Assembly: GCA_017311315.1 (NCBI GenBank)
Contig: CM029638.1
Location: 7,746,368-7,810,367, forward strand
Reading direction: 5' to 3'
Source of the DNA: Dendrocalamus latiflorus
Taxonomy: Eukaryota > Streptophyta > Magnoliopsida > Poales > Poaceae
Length of the DNA stretch: 64,000 nt
The notes beneath the pieces were generated by a model. That model ran no database searches and was not told where the DNA came from. It was given only the letters and a program-made list of their open reading frames with translations. Of the stretch, positions 36,420 through 45,031 are shown piece after piece (positions within the stretch are counted from its first letter, which is position 1; each line of letters begins with the position of its first letter). Made by a program: the position numbers and the translations under genes.

Positions 36420-37190
36420 AATTATAGCTTTTGAATTTTGGCTGTTCGTGATAGTTAATACGGAGAGAGAAATAGTTATATATGATTTTGGTCGGTATAT
36501 CTGAACTTAATATAGGCCCCGTTTGGCACAGCTCAGCTTCACTAGTGAAGCTGTTTTTTTTGTTTCAGCTTCACGAGCAGCTTCACCGGTGAAGCTAAAA
36601 CTGTTTTGGAAAACTGTTTGGCAAAACAGCTTCACCAACAGCTTCATGCATGGTTGAAAGAGGGCAATTATCCAAGATGCCCCTGTCTACCTGACTTGTT
36701 CTAATATTTGGAGTTGTATGTTTGTATATGGTCATATGAATTAAAAAATAATATATTTGAATGAGTATAAATTAAAAAATTAAAATAAAAAAATTAAAAT
36801 CATTAGAGAAGTGCGAACGGGAGGAGAGGAAACAGGCGTGGGGACCCAGTGGCAAAGTGCTGTAATTTCTGTCAACTACAAGGGTAATGGGTTCCTAGAA
36901 CTGCGAGCCTGAGGGAGAGAGCTGTGAAAAGCTACTATTTTCAGCTTCACCCCACCCCATTCCCTTGTGAGAGCATGATTTAAGGAACTTCATCCATGAA
37001 GCTGTTTGCAAAAAGGGTGTTTGGCAAAAAAACAGCTCACAACACTACAACAGCTCATGAAGCTGTTGATGAAGCTGTGCCAAACAGGGTCATAGTGTCT
37101 ACTATAATGTACCTACAGATTTCGCTTTAAAAAACATACCATTTAAAATCTAATTAGTTATTGTAATAGAAAATAATAAACTAAAGCCCG
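36420..37190. mobile_element. AT-rich MITE (inverted copy) split by another element
   Basis: Left part 36420-36514 (TACGGAGAGAGAAAT, GATTTTGGTCGGTATAT) and right part 37092-37190 (AATGTACCTACAGATTTCGC) together match the inverse of the 24.25-kb MITE family. The two halves are separated by the 36515-37091 element. Confidence 0.6.
36515..37091. mobile_element. TIR element with GGCCCCGTTTGGCACAGCT termini, 577 bp, nested
   Basis: Left end GGCCCCGTTTGGCACAGCT; right end in reverse complement GACCCTGTTTGGCACAGCT. ATA flanks both ends (36512-36514 and 37092-37094). Subterminal AGCTTCA and TGAAGCT motifs recur in both orientations on each side. No coding capacity. The 3-bp duplication suggests a PIF/Harbinger-type element, but the class is not certain. 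Confidence 0.7.
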
Positions 37191-37223
37191 AGCCCGGTCT
37201 TCTCTTGGGTGCTTCCTTGTGCT

Positions 37224-37439
37224 CACAGTCACAGGCAAACGTCGCGGGCGGCCGCCACAACGTTCCTGCAGCTAACTCCCAAGTCTGTGTCCCCAAATCG
37301 CGCGGCAATTCCCAGGCAATGCAATCCCAACGCCGTGGCCACGTCGCTCCGTTTCGTTCGCTAGCCCGGTCTCCTCGATCGCGATCGCAACCTCTCAGCG
37401 TCAGCGCACAGCTCCAACGCCCCCACCTTGTCACGGCTA
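37224..37439 (+). promoter_or_regulatory. Probable relic of subtilase promoter fused to the pseudogene
   Basis: Blocks such as AACGTTCCTGCAGCTAACTC and GCGGCAATTCCCAGG resemble AACATTCCTGCACTAGCTC and GCGACAATTCCCAAG in the promoter of the intact subtilase (44780-44850). This suggests the copy kept part of its promoter while losing the 5' two-thirds of the coding region. Similarity was judged by eye. Confidence 0.4.
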
Positions 37440-38098
37440 ACGGCCACATCGCCTGCTCCGCCGATCGATTTCTTCTCCTCACGTGGGCCTAGCCAGCAGG
37501 ACACTGGCACTCTGAAGGCCGGCATCGCGGGCCCCGGCGTGAACGTGCGTGCCGCATGGCCGTTCCTAGCCGGCCCGCCGTCGGCACTGGTTCTCCCTGG
37601 ACCGACCTTCGACATCGTCTCCGGCACATCCATGTCCACGCCGCACCTCAGCGGCATTGCGGCGTTCATCAAGAGCAAGAACCCAGACTGGTCACCGGTA
37701 GCGATCAAGTCGGTCATCATGACAACCGCCGACGTTCACCGACCGCTCCCGCAATCGCGCGCCAACCGGTCAACTGCTCGGCCGTCACGCTGATCCCGGA
37801 CCGCCTTCTGAATTACCCGTCGACGCGGAATTCGACGGCGCCAGTGCTTATAAAGCGCAAGGTGAAGAACGTAGGGGAGGTGCCGTCAGTATACTACGCG
37901 GCGGTCGACATGCCAGACAACGCCGTGAGCGTCGGCGTATTTCCGCGCCAGTTGAAGTTCACCGAGGCAAACCAGGAGGAGAGCTTCACGGTGGTCGTGT
38001 GGCCGAGGCAGAGTGGCACGAGGGTGGTGCAGGGCGAGCTCCGGTGGGTGTCCGAGAAGCACACCGTGCGGAGCCCAATCTCCGTCACCTTCGCCTAG
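37440..38098 (+). pseudogene. Subtilase (S8) pseudogene, C-terminal part only
   Basis: The reading resembles the intact subtilase at 45032-47287 from the segment before FSSRGPS onward. It keeps GTSMSTPHLSG with the catalytic Ser but lacks the Asp, His and Asn regions, the propeptide and the signal peptide. After TTADV a one-base insertion shifts frame, and a deletion of roughly 58 codons joins the CCGCTCC region to sequence before NCSAVTLIPDR. A second small deletion (about 24 bases, between CCGTCG-like direct repeats) removes residues after LNYPS. The tail then reads in one frame to the shared end SPISVTFA and a TAG at 38096-38098. It is not expected to make an active protease. Confidence 0.88.
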
Positions 38099-39353
38099 AT
38101 TTCAATCAAGTTCTATTCGGTTTATCTAAGTTTGTCCCTTTCGTGCGATTGGACCCTTGGTAATTCAGTTTGAACCTATTATAATATTAAAGCAGAAATA
38201 AAAGAAGTAATCATGTTCGCTTTTAAAGGGATAAAAAATTACCACATTAACCTAAAAAAAGATAATGATCTACACCGTGGATTATGGTGAATCTAGATTA
38301 TAACATTCAAGATTTAAAACAAGAGTCCACGTCAAATACAATTAAAAAATAACTAAAATTTAGAATAAAAATGAAAAAGTTATTTGATTTTCATATAAAT
38401 TCCTAAGAAAAATCTCTAAAAATATATAATTTGGAATAATAAAAATAAAAATATCAATTGGAATTGTATACGAATTTCAAAAAATAAAAAATTAGAATAA
38501 AAAATAAAATAAAATTAGCAATTTGATTTTGATACAAATTCCAAATTAATATCCTAAATAAATATAATTCAGAATAAAAAGTAAAATAAAATAAACAATT
38601 AGGTTAGCACAAGAATTTCAACTCTAATTTTGAATAAAGGCCGGAGTCAAAAGGGCTGCAACAACGAGTGGTGAGTGTTAACGTTGTTGAAGAATTCCAT
38701 GACCAAAGAAACTCGGTGATGAGAATGATCTGATAGAGAAGAGATGAAGTTTTGCATTGAAAATGAGTTATGGACGATATGGGACCATCGGGTAGCTAGG
38801 AGCATGCCATCACTGGTGAGCGCCATGACATCACCGCCAATCGTGAGAAGATTATCCATATCATTAGACAATGACTAAAACAGATATGTCGACATCAGTA
38901 AAGATGAGAGATCACTGTGGTTAGTCAAAAAGTCATAAACATAATGCATGTGTATATACATGCATGAAGCATAGTTGTATAGAAGTAGAGGAGCAAAGAG
39001 CTCGGAGTAGAGATGACGAAGCCATAGGGAATAAGCTTGGGGCCACGGAGCGAGTGTGATGAGTGTCCCCCGCAGGGATCGACAATGGTTGTGCGTGTAT
39101 GGTGTTTGATGTCGCAACGATTAGCAATTAACAATAATCAGAGAGAAGTACAAGATAGCTGTGTCATAGAATATTGTATTAGAAGGGGTAGTAGCTAAGA
39201 AAGATCCATCAAGAATTGGGGTTGTTGTTGGAGGTTAAAGTAAAAAGGCTATGGGGTGAGAAAAGATAGAAGACATACGATTCGGTGGGGGCAGCCGACG
39301 TACGAGGGAAGATAAGTTCAAGGTAGGTCGTCTACGGTGCATCGTTATATGCA
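38099..39353. other. Intergenic region, AT-rich
   Basis: Bases 38170-38640 are extremely AT-rich and repetitive (AAATAAAAT-type runs with a recurring AATTTGATTTT-like block). 38640-39353 is mixed with no recognised gene. Confidence 0.4.
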
Positions 39354-40067
39354 CTAGTAGTGTGCCCATGCTAACGCTACGGTAAAATACAAAACAAGAT
39401 AAAATTTGTAAAAAATAAAACGAACAATCAGATTCATTAAGATTCACGTCTCATATATTGTATAATCAAATATTTTTGTCACATAATGAATGCCACATAA
39501 CGACTGATCCTTTGAGGAGGCGACAACATCATTGGACTCACCCACCGACGACTTTCTCCATCCCCACATTGTTTAAACTTGAGGCTACAAAGAAAACAAA
39601 CATTTTTGTCACATAAAGAAATATGAAACACAGTATCGCGTGCTCGGGTGGAGACGGGTATCGCGGGGTGATGCAGATCATGGACCACCTCAAACTTGAG
39701 TTATCCTGGAGTTGGGTACGAGCTGAACTTCCAAATTATGGCCAAAAACCTACTAACATGCTAAGGTCTGATTATCCCTTTTAAGAAAAAGAAAGTTTCT
39801 TGCACATGTAGCTTATTAAGTTGTGCATATCATTTAAAAAAAAGCCAATTGTTTGTTAGGTTGGTATTGTGAAGCCAGTTACCACGATATGTATATTAGA
39901 GAAGGGCAACCCTCACTCCAAACAGAAAAAATAGGACAAGATGTTACATGCAGAGTTCAGAGACAATAGCAATACATACAAATGCCAATTACCTACAAAA
40001 AATAAGCACACTCTAGAATAGAGGGGAGAACCCAAAGTGCAGCCGGATCATGAAAGCGTACCTGATC

Positions 40068-40686
40068 AGGATTTCGTCCATGAGAGCTCTGATCAGTAGT
40101 CAGTTCCTGGTGGGATGAAAATTGCAAGTACACATTTCTTCCTCTAAGATTTCTTCCTCTAAGATGGCATAAAAGCATGGTAAAAGTTACATGATGATAT
40201 GAATATCACATCTCTACTGGCGATCTTATCTTTGGACAATGAAAGCGTAACAAAGTCAAGTGAAATTATGATATTTGACACATCCCAACCCACAAACGGC
40301 ATAATTCTCAGGTATTATGGATAATCACAACAGCATAAAAAATAAGGCTATAGCAACTCTACAAATTGCGGCGCAGCTGCCATGGAACCACCATAAGGAA
40401 ATTCTTAGAATGCACGAAACATAAGGTCCAAGAACAACGATTACCTTACGCTAGGTTGAATCGTAGTGTAGTATTGCAGCACGCTCATTGCAGAAGCCAA
40501 ATCCTCCATCTGGATAAGGGCCTACAGCAAATGCAATTCGCCACATTATCACACAGCAAACACGCATCCACTTAACAACTGAAACACACGAACAAACAGA
40601 AGGCAAGAGGGGACCTGATTCTTGGCACGCAGCATAACGAGCTTCGCGACCGTGCCGAATGGCTGCACCACCTGGAGCAGATCACT
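40068..40686 (-). pseudogene. Captured exons of a polypyrimidine tract-binding protein homologue
   Basis: Three pieces on the minus strand read as consecutive PTB exons with splice signals: 40615-40686 (SDLLQVVQPFGTVAKL, ending MLRAKNQ), 40450-40521 (ALIQMEDLASAMSVLQYY) and about 40068-40145 (RGRNVYLQFSSHQELTTDQ). Together they form an RRM as in plant PTB proteins. The rest of the gene is missing and a 16-base tandem duplication (AGATTTCTTCCTCTA) disrupts the acceptor of the last piece. This is an exon fragment set, not a working gene. Confidence 0.8.
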
Positions 40687-41412
40687 CTGCAGGCAACGGG
40701 GAAGACCGAAGAGGATCAATCTTTGCACCAGAAAGCCGAATAATCCGGGCAAGAAATTCCAACAAGCAACTCTAGAACCTGCAAAAGGGCCCAATTTCTC
40801 CAGTCTTCGGTTTTACTCACTGTTCTTTGAACTTTACTGTAGCACGTCTGAACATTTTTCATATAGATGAACCTACTGGAGAAGGTTTCTTTACAACAGC
40901 TAGGAAGCTCAATGCTCAGGATTCTAACAAAGCGCAAATATGATTTTTATTGTTTAAAAGTATCGAAATGCACAAATATGAGTGTGCTACAAGAGTTAGG
41001 ATGCCCCAAGACCATATTGCATAATTGTACCCTAAAAAGGCATTAGTTGTGATACTAAGATGAAGTGATGACTGATGAACAAAATGATAATTAATGTTGG
41101 TCAACCTTGGTGAACAAAATAACACAAGCCTGTAGCATGAAGAAGATCCACGATCCATCTGGAGAGACTACCTCTTTTGTTAATCATACGTACAACGGTA
41201 TAGATGTAAAGTATACCAGATGACAGTGATTCACTTTTTAAAATTCTGGATGTCCATCTGTATGTTGTATATACTCTAACAACAGTGTGTAGACGTTGGT
41301 TACTTATATACTTCTGTACGTTGCTTTGCTCAAAACCAGCAATGCTCTACAATTAGATTTTGTACCGAAACAAGGTAAAATGTAGCCTATAAAGAAATAA
41401 CAAAGAAAATAC

Positions 41413-41456
41413 CTCATTGTAGGTTGTTCTCCCTTTGCTTTCGACTTTCTCGCAGA
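41413..41456 (-). pseudogene. Captured exon of a DP-type E2F partner
   Basis: A 44-base exon bounded by AG and GT on the minus strand reads VCEKVESKGRTTYNE, the start of the winged-helix region of plant DP proteins (E2F dimerisation partners). The neighbouring DP exons are not found here. Because it is short, the call rests on the strong motif and correct splice borders. Confidence 0.65.
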
Positions 41457-41735
41457 CTGAAAAGAACAAATGAAACATTTCATGACAACTTTTAACACTA
41501 ATATTTAGTTAGATATGACTCGTTAAACTGACTCCCCCAAATATCAATGAAGAAAATAAGAAACTATCGATGATGATTTTACATCAGAAAATGGAGTAAA
41601 CAGATTTATCTAAGTTGCATTTTTGCTTATGCTTCCTATGAAAAGATGACTGTCACAGAGGCAACAAGAGGGAAAGAAAAGTATCAACTCACCTTTCATA
41701 CCTCTACGCGCTGGGCGGCGAGATGCAGATCATGG

Positions 41736-41811
41736 ATTTGTGTAATAGAAGTGTATATACTAAGTATTTGTTAATGTATTTGTGTAATAGAAGTGTATAT
41801 ACTAAGTATTT
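41736..41811. repeat. 34-bp direct repeat, period 42
   Basis: The block ATTTGTGTAATAGAAGTG... occurs at 41736-41769 and again, identical, at 41778-41811. Confidence 0.9.
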
Positions 41812-42716
41812 TGGCAAAAAATTTGGTGTACAGCTATACCCATGCACCTTCATCAGCTCCTCCACTGGACTACGGCAAGACAAAGGAATTATGTCATACA
41901 GATATACACGTTCGGGTAATGACAGAAACCGAAGGTAATAAAAGAGATACAACAATAGGTAATAATCATGTAATTATATTGGGAATGTAATTAGGGCATC
42001 AGTTTTCAAGACTTACACACTTGGTTATACAAAGAATAGTCAGGCATGCTCCTCGACTATATATTGGTGATGGTGTTATTTTTTTCCAACAATAAAACTG
42101 TACTGACCACTTGTACATTGTGGGAGGGATACTATTATCCCTATATGTGATGCAAAATTGTGAAATTGGAATATGTAAAGAGGGTGAATGGAAATTGATT
42201 AGCGAGACAGGTTGTCATGATACAAAGAAAGATTAAGGATTGAAATTTACTAACACAGTGTACCATTAGGTGGTAGGGATAATATTTGATATGTAACAGG
42301 GAGATCGAAATTTGGAATTTATAATGGTAGTGATACAAGAAACTAATGTACTATGGTTTGAAATTAACAACCTAAAGAACCATTATGCTTGCTACTATAA
42401 TTAACGACTGATAATCGAATGGCCACATTAGTAATTTCCAGAGTTAAATAGTTTGCTAAATCCAATTTAAACATCTATGTCCCCCGTCAAGGCACCACGT
42501 GAACCATATGCTAGATATCCGATAATCCATGTACAGCTAATTCTCAGGTTTAGTATTGTTAAACCAACCATCAATCAATTATCAAATAACCATCACAGAT
42601 AATCTATACTAATAAACAGTAGGTAACATACCCTTAATAACTTAAATTATAGGCTATTGGGACTAATCAGCAAGTGACCATGCAAGTGTAGAAAAATTAA
42701 TTGTTAAGAGATAGTA

Positions 42717-43019
42717 CCTGAAGCGTTCAGCAGACCGACTGAACGAATGATAGTACCTGAAGCACGCAGCGACGGCATGAAGCCACAGCCTCGGCGGCCC
42801 ACCTCGCTTGGCGCGCGTCGGCGATGACCGAGGTCGAGCAGCGGCGGCCTCGCCTGACGCAAGCGACGGTGGCCTCGCTAGGCGCGCGCGGCGGTGGCGG
42901 CACCTCCAGGAACCCTAGATGGGTTTTGGGAGGAGAGAGAGAACTCTTTACGAAAGAATTTGTGAAAACGTTTATGATTTCTTTGCAGCGTCGGGGGCGT
43001 GTGCGTGGGCGCGGGGTGG
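42717..43019. other. Transition into GC-rich minisatellite
   Basis: Sequence becomes GC-rich with CGGTGGCCTCGC-like motifs repeated near 42840-42900. No recognised gene; the long minus-strand ORF through here is low complexity. Confidence 0.35.
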
Positions 43020-43590
43020 GGTGGGAAGGAGGAGGAGACGGCGCGTGGGGAGGGAAGGAAAAGGAGGAAAGAGGAGGCGCCGGTGCGTGGGGGGCGGAAG
43101 AGGAGGCGGTGCGGGATGGGGAGAAGGAGATGCGAGTGGGGAGGGAAGGAGGCGGCGGCGGCAGGTGGGGAGGGAAGGAGGAGGCGCCGGCGCGTGGGGG
43201 CGGAAGAGGAGGCGGTGCTGGATGGGGAGAGGGAGATGCGGGGTGGGGAGGGAAGGAGGCGGCGGCGGGTGGGGAGGGAAGCAGGAGGCGCCGGCGCGTG
43301 GGGGCGGAAGAGGAGGCGGTGCGGGATGGGGAGAAGGAGATGCGGGGTGGGGAGGGAAGGAGGCGGCGGCGGCGGGTGGGGAGGGAAGGAGGAGGCGTCG
43401 GCGCGTGGGGGGCGGAAGAGGAGGTGGTGCGGGATGGGGAGAGGGAGATGCGGGGTGGGGAGGGAAGGAGGCGGCGGCGGGTGGGGAGGGAAGGAGGAGG
43501 CGACGGCGCGTGGGGGGCGGAAGAGGAGGCAGTGCATGATGGGGAGAGGGAGATGCGGGGTGGGGAGGGAAGGAGGCGGCGGCGGGTGGT
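43020..43590. repeat. GC-rich minisatellite, unit about 106 bp, five copies
   Basis: The anchor GCGGAAGAGGAGGCGGTG recurs at about 43094, 43200, 43304, 43412 and 43518, giving spacings of 104-108 bases. Each unit also contains GATGGGGAGA and GTGGGGAGGGAAGGAGG. All frames stay open because the sequence is G/A-rich on one strand, producing Gly/Arg-rich or Pro/Ser-rich phantom ORFs of up to 320 codons. The same unit reappears at 63755-64000. Confidence 0.9.
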
Positions 43591-43655
43591 TGCTACTCGA
43601 TTACGACCACATAGTGATTCTGTCGACCACACTGAAGGCTATGTCGACTGCCATT

Positions 43656-43974
43656 GTCGTAACCCTTACGACCACAGCTTCTACTCCATGATCATGGTCA
43701 TAACTTTTTCACGACTATGTCTTCAGTATCTGCGGACACCTTCGCTCGTCACCGTGGTCATAACTCTGTTTATGACCGCGTCCTCTGCTCTTTGACCGTG
43801 GTCATAACTCTGTTTATGACCGCGTCCTCTGCTCTTTGACCGTGGTCATAACTCCTTTACGACCACGTCTATTTCTCCTGCGGACACCTTCGCTCGATCG
43901 CCGTGGTCGTAACTCCGTTTATGACCACGTCTGTGATCCTCTACTCGCCGTGGTCGTAAGTCGTTTATGACCAC
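43656..43974. repeat. Array of short hairpins with GTGGTC(A/G)TAA ... TTA(T/C)GACCAC arms
   Basis: Clear inverted pairs: 43656-43672 (GTCGTAA/TTACGAC), 43754-43779, 43798-43823, 43842-43866, 43903-43928 and 43950-43974, plus a weaker one near 43694-43720. Arms are 7-10 bases, loops about 3-6 bases. Two neighbouring units (43754 and 43798) are near-identical with a period of about 44 bases; others differ in spacing. Arm differences between units are often paired as G-T. No ORF explains the pattern. Confidence 0.8.
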
Positions 43975-44049
43975 GTCTGAGAACACACGATGAACTTGAT
44001 ACTTTTCCCCGGAGCCAAACCACTCCTTCTTTTCTTTATTTCTTTCTCT

Positions 44050-44202
44050 TGATCACACCGATCACCTTCGATTACACCGATAGCCACCACTGCGATCACA
44101 TCGATCGCCTCTCTCCTTTGCGATCACACCGATCGCCTGTGACCACATCGGTCGCCTCTCTCATCTGCGATCACACCGATCGCCTGCAACCACACCGGTC
44201 AC
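44050..44202. repeat. Second hairpin array with GCGATC ... GATCGC arms and ACACC/ACATC loops
   Basis: Units at 44050-44064, 44092-44108, 44120-44136, 44139-44155, 44167-44183 and (imperfect) 44186-44202 have 5-6-base arms and a constant five-base loop ACACC or ACATC. In the 44139 unit both arms have changed together (GTGACC with GGTCGC), so pairing is kept with one T-G pair. Confidence 0.8.
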
Positions 44203-44347
44203 CTCTCTCCTCTACGATCTCCTCTCAACTACATCGCCTCAAGTCGTTACACCTTTTGGTACAATGCTCTGCCCTTTTATACCCTGTTCTACGACTACGG
44301 GGCGGATTTGACTACGACTCGAACTCCGACCACGACAGAGTCGTACT

Positions 44348-44503
44348 CGTACACGAACACAAATACGACTACGATTTTTAACTTTGTTACAATCACGACT
44401 TCCAACTCGTATACGAACACAAATACGACTACGACTACGACTTCCGACTTTGTTACAATCACGACTTCCAACTCGACTACGACTTACGACTTTGACTTCT
44501 AAA
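44348..44503. repeat. Tandem repeat with ACGACTACGACT-rich units
   Basis: About two and a half copies of a unit of roughly 65-75 bases containing CGAACACAAATACGACTACG, then CTTTGTTACAATCACGACTT and CCAACTCG. Every frame is Thr/Ser/Tyr-rich; not a gene. Confidence 0.75.
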
Positions 44504-44639
44504 CTGAAAACAAGTTTACAAACTCTAACAAAATTTGACCATTTTCAAATTCCAAATTTTGGTTTGAAATTTTTGGATGAAATCTACCGAAAATTTTCAA
44601 AAATCGCTAGAATCGGTTCTATCGGTGACCCGGTAAAAT

Positions 44640-45031
44640 TCTAAAACCAGTAATCAAAACCTCGGCAGAAACCAGTAATCAGAATCGGTTCCCGTGAATG
44701 TTTCCTGTCGCCATCTCCTAGTTATAGTGCAAGCTACGTATTGGTCATGAATGGGCAACATCACAGCCGGCTGCCGAAACATTCCTGCACTAGCTCCCAT
44801 CCTTGGCCAGTTTGCCGTCTGCCGCCATGCGACAATTCCCAAGCGACCAATCCATGTCCCTATCCATAACTCGGTCCTCGCAAACATCTCCCCACATCAG
44901 CACAGCCCCAAAGCTCCTTGCCACGACCAGACCAAAGCCAGGCCGGCCTCTGCCTACAGCAACAAGCACGTAGGTTTATAAAAAGGCCATGCACGCACAC
45001 GCACTAGATCAGAGCAAGCCAGCAAATAGCA
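44640..45031 (+). promoter_or_regulatory. Promoter and 5'UTR of the 45-kb subtilase
   Basis: TTTATAAAAAGG at about 44975-44986 is a well-placed TATA box 45-57 bases before the ATG at 45032, leaving a very short 5'UTR of about 25 bases. Upstream, a stretch of about 270 bases resembles the sequence just before the 37-kb pseudogene. Confidence 0.65.

Larger units (their letters stand above)
39354..42716 (-). mobile_element. Helitron-like segment (minus orientation); right limit unknown
   Basis: The terminus read on the minus strand ends GGGCACACTACTAG, placed after an A at 39353, and is nearly identical over about 28 bases to the terminus at 59970. A hairpin-prone GC-rich stretch (GTAGCGTTAGC) sits just inside. 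A terminal CTAG preceded by a small GC hairpin is the usual form of grass Helitron 3' ends. The segment carries minus-strand exon fragments of at least two unrelated genes (PTB-like and DP-like). I could not find the 5' TC end; the right limit given is where the next recognisable sequence begins. Confidence 0.45.

Noticed and set aside
42727..43795. Long ORFs on both strands (up to 323 codons) in the GC-rich region
   Set aside because: They are produced by the 106-bp minisatellite; composition is Gly/Arg or Pro/Ser only and several frames are open at once.
43656..44202. CRISPR-like array
   Set aside because: Repeats are short inverted hairpins with variable spacing, not 25-40-bp direct repeats with unique spacers, and the genome is eukaryotic.
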